Shown: positions 27,817 to 37,776, numbered from the stretch's first letter. The stretch is 37,861 bases of DNA from Acidovorax sp. CF316 (GCF_000276605.1 NZ_AKJX01000205.1:1-37861); one strand, 5' to 3'. The notes: generated from the letters alone by a model not told the origin. Numbers and translations are program-made.

Positions 27817-29562
27817 TCACCGCCCAATGGGCACGAGCTGGTCGTCCGCCATGCCCACCAGCAGGGCCTTGCCGTCCGGCTGCACGCGGAATTCACCAAA
27901 GCGCGCCTGCTCCCAGCGGCTGGCATCGCCCTCGGTGAAATACCAGCCATCGGTCACCAGTGTCCACTCGCCGTTCTTGGGCGTGAGCTGGATGCGGAAC
28001 TCGCCGGAGGCGATGGGCGCGTCGTACTTTTCCACACGCTCCCAGTCCACCACGCCGCGCGCATCGAGCCGGCCGACGGCATAGGGCCGGCTGCCCAGCA
28101 GGCCTTCCACACCGGCCTCGCGCCGGTCGACACCGGGAATCTGCGGCAGCGTGAAACGCAGGCGCATGTAGTCGCCCTGCATCAGCGAGCGCGGGTCCAC
28201 CGGGGCCAGGGGCACGTAGACCTTCTGGCCCTTGGCAATCGTGTTTTCCTTGTCGGCGATGCCGATGTTGGCCACGGCCACGGTGGCCACCGCGCTCAAG
28301 GCCAGCAGCCAGGGGCTGGCGCGGTGGGCCCAGTGGCGGGCTGCGTGGCCAGGCACCGCAGTGGCGGCAGCACGTGGCGTGCGCAGTGCGCTCCAGGCCA
28401 GCACCCCAAGCAGCGCGCCACAGCCCACGAGCACCATGGCCTTGGTGGCCAGGGGCCAGGCCAGCAGGTAGTAGAAGCCGCCCATGATCCAGGTGCAGGC
28501 CAGTGCGGCCGCGGTGGCCTGGCCCCAGCGGCGGGTGGTACCGGCGATGGCCAGGGCCAGCAGCGCACTGCCCAGCAGGGGCGAGAACCAGCACAGCAGG
28601 GCCAGCACCAGGGCCACCACGGCGGCGCGGGGCTGGCGCAGCACCGGCCAGGCGCGCTGCGCAATCGCGGCGGCAGCCAGCGCCAGCAGCACGCTGCCGG
28701 CCTGCACCATCCACCACAGCGCGTAGCCGCGCGGCCCGACCTCACGGCCCACCTCGCGCACCAGCTCGCCGCCGATGCCGGCACCGAACGCACCGCCCAC
28801 CAGAAAGGTCTGGCCCGACAGGCCGCAGATGCCCCACAGCAGCACCAGCAGCCAGCCGCAGGCCAGGGGCTCCAGCAGCGCCGCCAGCCAGTTGCCGGCC
28901 GTACCCCGGCCAAGCGCATGGCGCTGCCACAGCAGCAGGCCCACCCACACCGCGAGCACGGCGTGCACCATGCTCCAGGGCACCAGGGGTGACAGGGCCC
29001 AGCGGCCATCGGCACCGGGCCAGATGAGCACGGCAAACAGCGCCGCCGCGCCCGCCCCCAGCAGCACCCGCAGCCAGGGCAAGGCCACGAGCGCGGCCAC
29101 TGCCAGCGCCACCACCAGCATGACCGCTGCAGCCGGCTGCAGGCCCATGTCGCGCCCGCAGGCAAAGCCCAGCAGGCCCGCGCCGGTCAGCAGCGCGGGA
29201 AACGCCAGCTGCTCCAGAAAGATCGGCAGGTCCTTGCGGCGCAGGGCCGCCGTGGCGCCGGCCAGCACCACGGCGCCGATGACGTAGGCACCCGCGTCCC
29301 GCACGATCCACTCGCCGAAGAACAGGCCGAACATGGCCAGCAGCGGCAGCGCCGCCAGCCAGGCGCCCAGCGCCGTGAGCAGCACCACCGGCCAGGGGCG
29401 CGCCGTGCCGCGGGCCCGGTTCGCATCGGCCGCAGAGGCGCCGGCCGGCAGGATGCCCTGCTCCACGGCGACCTGCACGATGGTTTCCAGCGCACCGGGC
29501 GTGGGCACGGGCACAGCAGCGCTGGCAGACAGATTCACGGGATCACCGGATACCTCGCTCAT
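27817..29562 (-). CDS. DUF4401-GDYXXLXY fusion membrane protein
   Basis: 581 aa from the ATG at 29562 (MSEVSGDPVN), which overlaps the DUF2157 stop by four bases. Residues about 60-360 hold eight or more hydrophobic segments in the style of DUF4401. After another membrane segment near 405-425 (WLLALSAVATVAVANIGI) comes an extracytoplasmic C-terminal domain of the GDYXXLXY family. Its signature reads GDYMRLRF at 463-470, so the last Tyr is replaced by Phe. In many bacteria these two domains are separate proteins; here they are one chain. Function unknown. The tight coupling to DUF2157 indicates a membrane complex. Confidence 0.8.
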   Translation of the reverse strand: MSEVSGDPVNLSASAAVPVPTPGALETIVQVAVEQGILPAGASAADANRARGTARPWPVVLLTALGAWLAALPLLAMFGLFFGEWIVRDAGAYVIGAVVLAGATAALRRKDLPIFLEQLAFPALLTGAGLLGFACGRDMGLQPAAAVMLVVALAVAALVALPWLRVLLGAGAAALFAVLIWPGADGRWALSPLVPWSMVHAVLAVWVGLLLWQRHALGRGTAGNWLAALLEPLACGWLLVLLWGICGLSGQTFLVGGAFGAGIGGELVREVGREVGPRGYALWWMVQAGSVLLALAAAAIAQRAWPVLRQPRAAVVALVLALLCWFSPLLGSALLALAIAGTTRRWGQATAAALACTWIMGGFYYLLAWPLATKAMVLVGCGALLGVLAWSALRTPRAAATAVPGHAARHWAHRASPWLLALSAVATVAVANIGIADKENTIAKGQKVYVPLAPVDPRSLMQGDYMRLRFTLPQIPGVDRREAGVEGLLGSRPYAVGRLDARGVVDWERVEKYDAPIASGEFRIQLTPKNGEWTLVTDGWYFTEGDASRWEQARFGEFRVQPDGKALLVGMADDQLVPIGR

Positions 29563-30542
29563 GCTGCGTCTCCTTGCTGCTGCACAGCACGGCGCGCCAG
29601 GCGCATCACCAGATTCACGGTGGCCGCCAGCAGCCCCGCCGCCACCAGGCCAATGAGCAGCAGCGAACCCACAAAATCCCCGAAGCGGGAAGCCGAGAAC
29701 ATGGCACGCGCCAGCCCGGTCACCAGCAGGATGTTGAGCCCCAGCGCCGCACCGCTGAGCAGGAAGATATCGAAATGCGTGCGCGTGCCCACCAGCGCCG
29801 CAGCCGCCGCCAGCAGCGCCAGGCCCAGGCCGTAGTGGCCCGCCACCGGCGAATGGAACAGGCCCCCGAGTGCGGTGAGCGTGACCAGCATCAGCGCCAG
29901 CGTGCCCGCCGTGCGCAGCGCCCAGACGCCCGCGCCGGTGAAGCGCTGCGCCTGCGGCAGCATGGCGGCCGCTACGGCCAGCGCGGCGCCCAGGGAGACC
30001 AGGTGCACCGTCATGTCCGCGGGCGACACGCGCCAGCTGTGGCCCGTGTGCGCCTGCGCCCACAGCGAGATGCCGACTATGGCCACCAGGGTCCACGGCA
30101 CCCACACCACGTCGCTGCGCACGGCCAACGCCAGGGGCAGCGTGAGCGCGGCCCACACGGCAAACAGCTGCCAGGGATCGGCCCCGGTCTGGTAGGTCTG
30201 CCCGAAGTAGGCGAACAGCGCACCCGTGCCCAGCAGCGCCAGCATGGCCAGCGGTGCGCGCGCTCCGGCACGCAGCGCAGCGCCCGCACACATGGCCAGC
30301 ACAAAGCCCTGCAGCAGCGCAAAGCGCATGAAGCGACCCAGGCTCTCCCAGTTGGCCGCGATCCACATCACCAGCCCCAGACCGCCGAGCGCCGCGGCGA
30401 TGACCGCCACGGTGCGCCACAGCGTGGTGTGCAGGGCGGCAGGCGGGCGGTCGAACCCCGCCAGGCCCAGCAGCCGGGTGGCGGCCGGTCGGGCCAGCGT
30501 GTGCTGGCGGGCCAGCTCGAACAGGGCGGTGCGCAGGGTCAT
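29559..30542 (-). CDS. DUF2157 multi-pass membrane protein
   Basis: 327 aa. A short cytoplasmic N-terminus is followed by about ten hydrophobic segments; ALGGLGLVMWIAANWESLGRF is the characteristic DUF2157 opening motif and GQTYQTGADPWQLF another conserved stretch. Function unknown. DUF2157 genes are commonly found with DUF4401/GDYXXLXY genes, as here with an ATGA overlap, which argues for a stoichiometric complex. It follows the alpha/beta hydrolase gene by 16 bp. Confidence 0.85.
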   Translation of the reverse strand: MTLRTALFELARQHTLARPAATRLLGLAGFDRPPAALHTTLWRTVAVIAAALGGLGLVMWIAANWESLGRFMRFALLQGFVLAMCAGAALRAGARAPLAMLALLGTGALFAYFGQTYQTGADPWQLFAVWAALTLPLALAVRSDVVWVPWTLVAIVGISLWAQAHTGHSWRVSPADMTVHLVSLGAALAVAAAMLPQAQRFTGAGVWALRTAGTLALMLVTLTALGGLFHSPVAGHYGLGLALLAAAAALVGTRTHFDIFLLSGAALGLNILLVTGLARAMFSASRFGDFVGSLLLIGLVAAGLLAATVNLVMRLARRAVQQQGDAA

Positions 30543-30558
30543 GGGAGAGGCCTTTGGC

Positions 30559-31371
30559 TCAGGACAGGGAAATGAAGTCGCGGATCGCCATCAGCGTACC
30601 GTCCGGCGCCTCGCTCATCTGGTTGTGGCCCACGGGCAGGCTAGTGGTGTGCACCCGCTTGCCGGCTGCGCGCGCGGCCGCCACCAGGCCCTGGGCGGCC
30701 TTGGGCGCGGTCATCTGGTCCTGCGCGCCCAGCGCGAACAGCACGGGGCACTGCACGGCGGCAATCGCATGCTCGCCGTTGGCATAGCTGTCGCAGGCCA
30801 CGAAGCCGCGGTGGAACACATTCACGGCGCTGTTGCTGCGCAGCACCTTGCGGCCCAACGCCATGCCCGCGTTGTAGACCCAGAAGCCCGCGCCCGAAGG
30901 CGGCGCCAGCGTGCTGCGCGAGAACACGTTGACCATGCGCAGCGCCTTCTCGGGCTCGTTGAGCGCCGCGTCGATCAGTGCGGGCGAGACCTTCATCGGG
31001 TAGGCCGTGCCCACCAGCACCAGGTGGCTCACGCGCTCGCCCAGGCGGGCCGCGGCCTCCAGCGCGATCAGCGAACCGAAGCTGTGGCCCACCAGCGCCG
31101 CGCGCCGCACGCCCGCGGCATCGAGCAGCGCAGCGACGAAGTCCGCCCCCGCCTCGACGCTGGCCGGGGCTTCGCCCGCGCTGCGGCAGTGGCCCGGCAG
31201 GTCCACCGCCAGCACGTTCCAGCCATGGTTGGCGAGGTAGCGGCTTTGCAGCGCCCACACGCTGTGGTCGTTGAGCACGCCGTGGACCATGACCACGGTG
31301 GGCAGTGCGGGGTTGAACGCCTTGCCGCCGGTGTAGCAGTAGGTGGTGTGGCCGTTGACTTGGATCTGCAT
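30559..31371 (-). CDS. Alpha/beta hydrolase
   Basis: 270 aa, no signal peptide. Nucleophile Ser97 in the elbow GHSFG, acid Asp218 (LGAQDQMT) and His249 (PVGHNQMSE) give a complete catalytic triad, and VVMVHGVLNDHSVW supplies the oxyanion loop. The cap region around 130-190 is helical. A cytoplasmic esterase, lipase or C-C hydrolase acting on a small ester is likely; the substrate cannot be told. It lies between the HEAT-repeat gene (66-bp gap) and DUF2157 (16 bp), so it is probably in the same minus-strand transcript. Confidence 0.9.
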   Translation of the reverse strand: MQIQVNGHTTYCYTGGKAFNPALPTVVMVHGVLNDHSVWALQSRYLANHGWNVLAVDLPGHCRSAGEAPASVEAGADFVAALLDAAGVRRAALVGHSFGSLIALEAAARLGERVSHLVLVGTAYPMKVSPALIDAALNEPEKALRMVNVFSRSTLAPPSGAGFWVYNAGMALGRKVLRSNSAVNVFHRGFVACDSYANGEHAIAAVQCPVLFALGAQDQMTAPKAAQGLVAAARAAGKRVHTTSLPVGHNQMSEAPDGTLMAIRDFISLS

Positions 31372-31437
31372 ACGGATGGTTCCTCTTTGTCTGTCTTTGT
31401 TTCGTCGTTCTTGTCGTGCCAGGCGCGATGGTCGCCC

Positions 31438-32934
31438 TCAGCGTGGCGGCACACCGGCGGCCAGGTCGTCCAGCACCTGGAGCCAGCGCTGCGCTGCGTC
31501 ACGCACCTTGGTGCTGCCGTCCCCTCGGGCTGTGGCCTCGGCCAGCGGTCGCTGTGCGACGGCCGCGCCACGCCAGTCGTCCAGCGCCAGCACGGCCAGG
31601 TAGCGCACGGTCTCGTCGCTGTCGTGCACCACGGCATGGGCCAGCGCGGGCACGGTGCGCGCACCGGCCTCGGCGCCCAGGGCCCGTTCGCCCAGCACCA
31701 TGGCCGCATGCTGGCGCACCACGGTGAGCGGCGACTGCAGGCCGCGCAGGGCCTCGTCCACCTCGTGCAGGCGCAAGGTGCAGGTGCCCTTGCCGGGGCG
31801 CAGCCATTGCTCCACCAGCGGCAGCAGCGCAGGCTGCACGGCGGGCAGGGATTCGACCGGGCGGTAGTCGAGCGGCAGCGGGTCCAGCGCACGGTTGCGG
31901 AACGCGCCATAGGGCGATGACAGGCCCTGCGCCACGCACTCGTCGCCGAGCGTACCCGCCTGGGCCTGCTGCAGCAGCCAGGCGCTGTCGCCCAGGTGGG
32001 CCAGCGCACCGGCGCAGATATTGCGCCCGGCCTGGGCCAGATGGCGCAGGCTGCTGCGCGGCACGGCCCGGAGCACCTGGGCCCGCAAGGCAGCCACCAC
32101 CTCGGGCGTGGCCGCGCCGATCTCGCCCAGCAGGCGTGCGGCCTCGCACTGTGTCTCGGTGCGCGCCAGCAGGGGCAGCAGTGCCGGGATGGCTGCGGGG
32201 CCGAAGGCACGCAGCGCGCGCTGCGCCGCCTCGCCATGGCGCTGGGCCTGCTCGCGCGTCAGGCCCAACTCGGGCGCGGGCTGGTGCGCCAGGCAGGCCA
32301 GGTGGTAGCGCAGGCGCTCTGCATCGGGCAGCGCCGCCACGCGCGCTGCCTCGGCCAGGTCGGCGGCATGGCCAGGCAGCAGGCGCGCAAAGGCTTCGTC
32401 GCCCAGGCAGCGCAAGGCCATGGCAACGCCCTCGTCGCTGTCCTCGTGCAGCAGCACGGCAAAGCCGGGCGTGAGCCGGTCGGCCACGGCCGATGCGTGC
32501 AAGGCATCGCGCAGGCGCTGGCACACGCGCACCAGGGCGTCGATGCAGCGGCGGTCCGCAGCCTCCCACTGCGCCACGTCGCCCCCTTGGGCCTCGGTCG
32601 CCAGTGTGGCTTCGGCGGCGGCCATGGCGGCGCTGCCCGATGCCATGTCGGGCCAGCACCAGTCCGCCGGGTTCCAGCGCAGGTCGTAGAGCGTTCCCTC
32701 GCCTTCCGAGGCCTCGTCCCCGGCCCCGGCCAGTGCGGCCTCGCTGTTCATCGCCACCGTGGGCAGGTGGATGGGGCCATCGTGCTCGCGGTAGATGCCC
32801 GCGAGCGCCACGGCATAGACATCGCTGCGCAGCGGGTGCGCCCGCAGCGCGGGCAGCACCTGCGCCAGCGCATCGTCGAGCAGCGTCTGCTCGAAGGCCT
32901 GCCAGTCCATGGCGGGTGCCGCCTGCGGTCCCAT
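31438..32934 (-). CDS. HEAT-repeat protein, possible N-terminal DUF4303 domain
   Basis: 498 aa. The first 110 residues (DWQAFEQTLLDDALAQVLPAL ... YAVALAGIYREHDG ... LRWNPADWCWPD) resemble the DUF4303 style (inference; not certain). From about 160 the chain is a run of Ala/Leu-rich helical pairs of HEAT type, for example LLARTETQCEAARLLGEIG, SPLTVVRQHAAMVLGERALG and DSDETVRYLAVLALDDWRG. HEAT solenoids bind proteins or, in PBS-lyase-like members, load bilins; no catalytic site is seen. The start at 32934 is only 8 bp after the metY stop; the ATG at 32910 (MDWQ) is an alternative. Confidence 0.72.
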   Translation of the reverse strand: MGPQAAPAMDWQAFEQTLLDDALAQVLPALRAHPLRSDVYAVALAGIYREHDGPIHLPTVAMNSEAALAGAGDEASEGEGTLYDLRWNPADWCWPDMASGSAAMAAAEATLATEAQGGDVAQWEAADRRCIDALVRVCQRLRDALHASAVADRLTPGFAVLLHEDSDEGVAMALRCLGDEAFARLLPGHAADLAEAARVAALPDAERLRYHLACLAHQPAPELGLTREQAQRHGEAAQRALRAFGPAAIPALLPLLARTETQCEAARLLGEIGAATPEVVAALRAQVLRAVPRSSLRHLAQAGRNICAGALAHLGDSAWLLQQAQAGTLGDECVAQGLSSPYGAFRNRALDPLPLDYRPVESLPAVQPALLPLVEQWLRPGKGTCTLRLHEVDEALRGLQSPLTVVRQHAAMVLGERALGAEAGARTVPALAHAVVHDSDETVRYLAVLALDDWRGAAVAQRPLAEATARGDGSTKVRDAAQRWLQVLDDLAAGVPPR

Positions 32935-32942
32935 CGCCGGGC

Positions 32943-34250
32943 TCAGGCCGCCTTCTCCGCGGCCTTGAGGGCGCGCTTGAGGTCGTCGATCAGGTCATCG
33001 GCATCTTCGAGCCCGATGGACAGGCGGATGGTGCCCTGCGTGATGCCGGCGTTGACCAGCGCCTCGTCGCTCATGCGGAAGTGCGTGGTGCTGGCCGGGT
33101 GGATCACCAGGCTGCGGCAGTCGCCCACGTTGGCCAGGTGGCTGAAGACCTTGAGCGCCTCGATGAACTTCTTGCCCTGCTCGCGGTTGCCCTTGAGGTC
33201 GAAGCTGAACACCGAGCCCGCGCCGCGCGGCAGCAGTTTTTGCGCCAGCGCGTGGCTGGGGTGAGTGTCGAGCATAGGGTGGCCCACGCGCGAGACGAAG
33301 GGTTGGCTGGCCAGGAACTCGACCACGCGCGCGGTGTTGCGCATGTGCCGCTCCATGCGCAGCGGCAGCGTCTCGATGCCCTGAAGGATGAGCCAGGCCG
33401 TGTGCGGGCTCATGCAGGCGCCAAAGTCGCGCAGGCCTTCGCGCCGCGCGCGCAGCAAGAAGGCGCCGACCGAGCTTTCCTCGCTGAACACCATGTTGTG
33501 AAAGCCCTCGTAGGGCGCCGTGAGCTCGGCGAACCGGCCCGCTGCGCGCGGGCCGTCCCAGTCGAAGCTGCCGCCATCGACCACGATGCCGCCCACCACC
33601 GTACCGTGGCCCGAGAGGAACTTGGTGGCCGAGTGGTAGACCAGGTCGGCACCCAGCTCCAGCGGCTTCATGAGCCAGGGCGAGGTCAGGGTGGAATCGA
33701 CCAGCAGCGGCACACCCGCCTCGTGCGCGATGGCACTGATGGTGGGGATGTCCAGCACATCCAGGCCCGGGTTGCCCACGGTCTCGCCGAAGAACAGCTT
33801 GGTGTTGGGCCGCACGGCGGCGCGCCAGCCGTCGATGTCGCCGGGCTTGACGAAGGTGGTGGCTATGCCGAAGCGCGACAGCGTGTAGTGCAGCAGGTTC
33901 TGCGAGCCACCGTACAGCGCCGTGCTGGCCACGATGTGGCTGCCCGCGCCCATCAGCGTGCAGATGGCCAGGTGCAGCGCGGCCTGGCCACTGGCGGTGG
34001 CGATGGCGCCCACGCCGCCTTCCAGGGCAGATACGCGCTGCTCCAGCACTGCGTTGGTGGGGTTGCTGATGCGGCTGTAGACATGGCCGGGCCGCTCCAG
34101 GTTGAACAGCGAGGCGGCGTGGTCGCTCGATTCGAAGACGAACGAGGTGGTCAGGTGGATCGGCACGGCGCGTGCGCCGGTGGCCGGATCGGGGGTGGCT
34201 CCGGCGTGCAGCGCAAGCGTGTCAAAGCCGGGGTCGGAGTAACCGGGCAT
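32943..34250 (-). CDS. metY: O-acetylhomoserine aminocarboxypropyltransferase (O-acetylhomoserine sulfhydrylase)
   Basis: 435 aa, the length typical of MetY. PLP-dependent Cys/Met metabolism fold: substrate motif VYSRISNPTNAVLEQRVSALEGG, PLP-stacking region STALYGGSQNLLHY, Lys210 as Schiff-base lysine in YHSATKFLSGHGT, and HPASTTHFRMSDEA at the C-terminal domain. It makes homocysteine from O-acetylhomoserine and sulfide in direct-sulfhydrylation methionine synthesis. The ATG at 34250 has GGGAGA upstream and is used rather than the longer open frame to 34400. First gene of a five-gene minus-strand run; I saw no SAM riboswitch in its 112-bp upstream region. Confidence 0.94.
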   Translation of the reverse strand: MPGYSDPGFDTLALHAGATPDPATGARAVPIHLTTSFVFESSDHAASLFNLERPGHVYSRISNPTNAVLEQRVSALEGGVGAIATASGQAALHLAICTLMGAGSHIVASTALYGGSQNLLHYTLSRFGIATTFVKPGDIDGWRAAVRPNTKLFFGETVGNPGLDVLDIPTISAIAHEAGVPLLVDSTLTSPWLMKPLELGADLVYHSATKFLSGHGTVVGGIVVDGGSFDWDGPRAAGRFAELTAPYEGFHNMVFSEESSVGAFLLRARREGLRDFGACMSPHTAWLILQGIETLPLRMERHMRNTARVVEFLASQPFVSRVGHPMLDTHPSHALAQKLLPRGAGSVFSFDLKGNREQGKKFIEALKVFSHLANVGDCRSLVIHPASTTHFRMSDEALVNAGITQGTIRLSIGLEDADDLIDDLKRALKAAEKAA

Positions 34251-34362
34251 CCAATGTCTCCCATGTTGTCGGTGCTGGCAGGCATTGTGGGCTATATTTG
34301 ATCGGAAACAAGCTGCGCCACCCCGTCCGTGGCCGCCCCGCTCGCCCCATTGGAGACCGATC

Positions 34363-34812
34363 ATGAAAGTCAGCGATATCCTTCGCGTCAAAGGCAACAC
34401 CCTCTACACCGTCACCCCCGACGAGCCGCTGGCCAACGCCGTGGACATCATGGCCGACCGCGACATCGGCTCGCTGGTGGTGATGGAGCTCGGTGACCTG
34501 GTGGGCATGCTCACCTTCCGCGAGGTGATCCAGGCCATCGTCAAGAACGGCGGCAGCGTGGGCACGTTGCAGGTGCGCTCGGCCATGGACGACCACCCGC
34601 TGACCTGCACCCTCGAAACCGAGATGGACGAGGTACGCCGCATGATGCTGGACCGCCACGCGCGCTACATGCCGGTGATGGACAAGCGCATGCTCATGGG
34701 CGTGATCAGCTTCTACGACGTGGCCAAGGCGGTGGTGGACAGCCAGAACTTTGAGAACAAGATGCTCAAGGCCTATATCCGCGACTGGCCCGAGGAAGAG
34801 TCGGGCGGCTGA
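34363..34812 (+). CDS. Two-CBS-domain protein
   Basis: 149 aa, ATG with TGGAGA upstream. CBS domain 1 covers about residues 3-60 ([30 protein letters not shown], seen in part: [20 protein letters not shown]) and CBS domain 2 about 75-130 ([26 protein letters not shown]). A stand-alone Bateman module of this kind binds adenine nucleotides and regulates partner proteins; no partner is evident. It lies 32 bp upstream of aroC on the same strand and divergent from metY, so it may be co-transcribed with aroC. A TATATT stretch at 34293-34298 in the divergent gap may be a -10 element but has no good -35. Confidence 0.92.
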   Translation: MKVSDILRVKGNTLYTVTPDEPLANAVDIMADRDIGSLVVMELGDLVGMLTFREVIQAIVKNGGSVGTLQVRSAMDDHPLTCTLETEMDEVRRMMLDRHARYMPVMDKRMLMGVISFYDVAKAVVDSQNFENKMLKAYIRDWPEEESGG

Positions 34813-34844
34813 ACAGGTTCCGCCACTCTGGGATAATCGGTCCC

Positions 34845-35942
34845 ATGAGCGGCAACACCATCGGTACCCTATTCGCTGTCACCAATTTTGGTGAATCCCA
34901 CGGCCCGGCCATTGGCTGCGTGATCGACGGCTGCCCGCCGGGCATGCCGCTCGCCGAGGCGGACATCCAGGCCGACCTGGACCGCCGCCGCCCCGGCACC
35001 AGCCGCCACGTGACCCAGCGCAACGAACCCGATGCGGTGGAGATCCTCTCAGGCGTGTACGAAGGCAGGACCACCGGCACCCCCATCGCGCTCTTAATCC
35101 GCAACACCGACCAGCGCAGCAAGGACTACAGCAACATCTCCGAGAGCTTTCGCCCGGGCCATGCCGACTACACCTACTGGCACAAGTACGGCATTCGCGA
35201 CCCGCGCGGCGGCGGCCGCTCGTCGGCACGCCTGACGGCGCCCACCGTGGCCGCTGGCGCCGTGGCCAAGAAGTGGCTGGCCCAGAAGTACGGCACGCAG
35301 TTCCGCGCCTGCATGACGCAGCTGGGCGAGCTGCCCATCCCCTTCGAGAGCTGGGACCATGTGCGCGCAAACCCCTTCTTCGCCCCCGTGGCCGACGTGC
35401 AGCAGTACGAGGACTACATGGACGCGCTGCGCAAGGCCGGCGACTCCTGCGGCGCGCGCATCCGCATCTCGGCCAGCGGCGTGCCCGTGGGCCTGGGCGA
35501 GCCGCTGTACGACAAGCTCGACGCCGACATCGCCCACGCCATGATGGGCCTGAACGCCGTCAAGGGCGTGGAGATCGGTGCCGGCTTCGAGAGCGTGGCC
35601 CACCGCGGCACCATGCACGGCGACTCGATGACGCCCCAGGGCTTTCGCACCAACCACGCTGGCGGCGTGCTCGGCGGCATCAGCACCGGGCAGGACCTGG
35701 AGATCTCGATCGCGATCAAGCCGACCAGCTCCATCATCAGCCCGCGCGAGTCCATCGACATCCACGGTCAGCCCACCGAGGTGATCACCAAGGGCCGCCA
35801 CGACCCCTGCGTGGGCATCCGCGCCGCACCGATTGCCGAGGCGCTGCTGGCGCTGGTGGTGATCGAGCACGCCCTGCGCAACCGCGCCCAGTGCGCGGAC
35901 GTGGTGCGCGAGGTGGCCCCGATCCAGGCGTCGTTCCTTTGA
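34845..35942 (+). CDS. aroC: Chorismate synthase
   Basis: 365 aa. Converts 5-enolpyruvylshikimate-3-phosphate to chorismate with reduced FMN, the last common step of aromatic amino acid synthesis. The three family signatures are present: [20 protein letters not shown] near the start, the [20 protein letters not shown] segment near 121-140, and [18 protein letters not shown] near 265-282. Length is normal for bacterial enzymes. Its TGA stop overlaps the TTG start of the following lipoprotein gene by three bases. Confidence 0.97.
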   Translation: MSGNTIGTLFAVTNFGESHGPAIGCVIDGCPPGMPLAEADIQADLDRRRPGTSRHVTQRNEPDAVEILSGVYEGRTTGTPIALLIRNTDQRSKDYSNISESFRPGHADYTYWHKYGIRDPRGGGRSSARLTAPTVAAGAVAKKWLAQKYGTQFRACMTQLGELPIPFESWDHVRANPFFAPVADVQQYEDYMDALRKAGDSCGARIRISASGVPVGLGEPLYDKLDADIAHAMMGLNAVKGVEIGAGFESVAHRGTMHGDSMTPQGFRTNHAGGVLGGISTGQDLEISIAIKPTSSIISPRESIDIHGQPTEVITKGRHDPCVGIRAAPIAEALLALVVIEHALRNRAQCADVVREVAPIQASFL

Positions 35943-37726
35943 GCTCCGCCGCCCGCACCCGTGGCGCCCGGGCATGCGCCACGGCGCTGGCCCTGGCGGC
36001 AGCAGCACTGCTGGCAGGCTGCGCGTCGACGCCCGCGCCCACGCATATCGACATCGGCCTCATCGCCTTCAACGACCTGCACGGCAACCTGGAGCCGCCG
36101 CGCATGGCGCTGCAGGTGGCTGCGCCCGATGGCAGCGGCCCGGCGCGCGTGCCCGCGGGCGGCGCGGCCTACATGGCCAGCGCCATCGCGCACCTGAAGA
36201 CCCTCCACAGGCACCATGCGGTGGTGGCGGCCGGCGACATGGTGGGCGCGTCCCCCCTGGTGTCGGCCTTGTTCCTCGACGAGCCGACCATCGAGGCGGT
36301 CAACCGCATGGGCATCGACTTCAATGCCGTGGGCAACCACGAGTTCGACAAGGGCTGGCGCGAGCTGCTGCGCCTGAAGAACGGCGGCTGCGAGAAGCAC
36401 ACCGTGCGCGAGCCCTGCCAGCTCAACCCCGGCTTTCCCGGCACCAACTTCGGCCTGCTGGCGGCCAACACCGCGCACGACGACGGCCGCCCGCTGCTGC
36501 CGCCCACCGGCATCAAGCGCTTCACCGAAGGCGGCGTGACGGTCAGCGTAGGCTTCATCGGCCTGACCCTGCGCGGCACACCCGCCATGGTGGCGCCCGC
36601 CGGCGTGGCCGGCCTGCGCTTTGCGGACGAGGCCGACACGGTCAACGCCCTCATCCCCGGCCTGCGCGCCCAGGGCGCCGACGTGATCGTGGTCATGGTG
36701 CACGAGGGCGGCGAAACCGAGGCCGCCCTGGGCGAGACCAGTTGCAAGGGCCTGAGCGGCGACATCGTGCCCATCCTGGAGCGGCTCGACCCGGCGGTGG
36801 ACGTGGTGGTCTCGGGCCACACGCACCGCTCCTACCTGTGCGACTACGGCACCGTGAACCCCGCGCACCCGCTGCTGCTGACCAGCGCAGGCCAGTACGG
36901 CACGCACGTCACCGACATCAGCCTGCGCGTGGACACCGCCACCCGCCGCGTGGTGCGCAAGAGCGCGCGCCAGGTCATCGTGCAGGGCGAGGGCTTCACC
37001 AGCGGCCCCACCACCTTCGCGGTGGACCAGCGCTTCCCCGTCTTCGCGCGCGATGAGGGCGTGCACGCCATCGTGGAGCGCTACCGCGCCGCTGCCGAGC
37101 CTCAGGCCCAGCGCCCCGCGGGCCGCCTCACGGGCCCGGTCTCGCGCGAGCCCGCACCTTCGCTCGAAACCTCCATGGGCAACCTGATCGCCGACGCACA
37201 ATTGCTCGCGGCCCAGGGCCCGGGCCTTGCCGCCCAGATCTCCTTCATGAACCCCGGCGGCGTGCGCGGCGTGCTGGTGCCCGGGACCGATGGGCAGGTG
37301 CGCTACGGCCAGATGTTCACGGCCCAGCCGTTCGGCAACAGCCTGATGGTGCAGTCCTTCACGGGCGCGCAGGTGAAGGCCATCCTGGAGCAGCAGTTCG
37401 CCAGCGGCACCAACACCGCGCAGAGCCCGCGGGTGCTGTCGGTCTCCAAGGGCTTCACCTACCGCTATGACCTGCGGTTGCCTGCGGGGCAGCGGGTGAG
37501 CGGCGTGTTGCTCAACGGCCAGCCGCTGCGCGCCGATGCGGTCTACCGGGTGGTGGTGAGCAGCTTCCTGGCTACGGGCGGGGATAACTTCACTGTCTTC
37601 ACGCAAGGCGTGGATGGGCTGGGGGCGGGGCAGGATCTGGATGCGTTGGAGGCTTACTTCACTGCGGCTGGCGGGGCTGTGGTGCCGCCGGCTACGGATC
37701 GGATTGTTCGCGTGGATCTGCCCTGA
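35939..37726 (+). CDS. Bifunctional metallophosphatase/5'-nucleotidase lipoprotein, TTG start
   Basis: 595 aa. No ATG or GTG in frame precedes the signal peptide without running into aroC, so I place the start at TTG 35939, in a TTGA overlap with the aroC stop. The signal ends in a lipobox (AAALLAGC), so the enzyme is membrane-anchored in the periplasm. N-terminal calcineurin-like domain: [37 protein letters not shown] and SGHTH, the full two-metal set. C-terminal nucleotidase domain: [27 protein letters not shown], and the substrate-stacking [10 protein letters not shown]. UshA-like: hydrolyses nucleotides or UDP-sugars for salvage. Followed by the boundary repeat 50 bp downstream. Confidence 0.92.
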   Translation: MSSAARTRGARACATALALAAAALLAGCASTPAPTHIDIGLIAFNDLHGNLEPPRMALQVAAPDGSGPARVPAGGAAYMASAIAHLKTLHRHHAVVAAGDMVGASPLVSALFLDEPTIEAVNRMGIDFNAVGNHEFDKGWRELLRLKNGGCEKHTVREPCQLNPGFPGTNFGLLAANTAHDDGRPLLPPTGIKRFTEGGVTVSVGFIGLTLRGTPAMVAPAGVAGLRFADEADTVNALIPGLRAQGADVIVVMVHEGGETEAALGETSCKGLSGDIVPILERLDPAVDVVVSGHTHRSYLCDYGTVNPAHPLLLTSAGQYGTHVTDISLRVDTATRRVVRKSARQVIVQGEGFTSGPTTFAVDQRFPVFARDEGVHAIVERYRAAAEPQAQRPAGRLTGPVSREPAPSLETSMGNLIADAQLLAAQGPGLAAQISFMNPGGVRGVLVPGTDGQVRYGQMFTAQPFGNSLMVQSFTGAQVKAILEQQFASGTNTAQSPRVLSVSKGFTYRYDLRLPAGQRVSGVLLNGQPLRADAVYRVVVSSFLATGGDNFTVFTQGVDGLGAGQDLDALEAYFTAAGGAVVPPATDRIVRVDLP

Positions 37727-37776
37727 TTTTTCTGTTGTCGGCTTGGGGCTTGTTTGAGCCGCGTGCTTGCATTGAC

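Noticed and set aside
34251-34362. SAM riboswitch upstream of metY
   Set aside because: The 112-bp region shows no match to SAM-II or SAM/SAH-type cores as I know them, and no strong stem before the ribosome-binding site.
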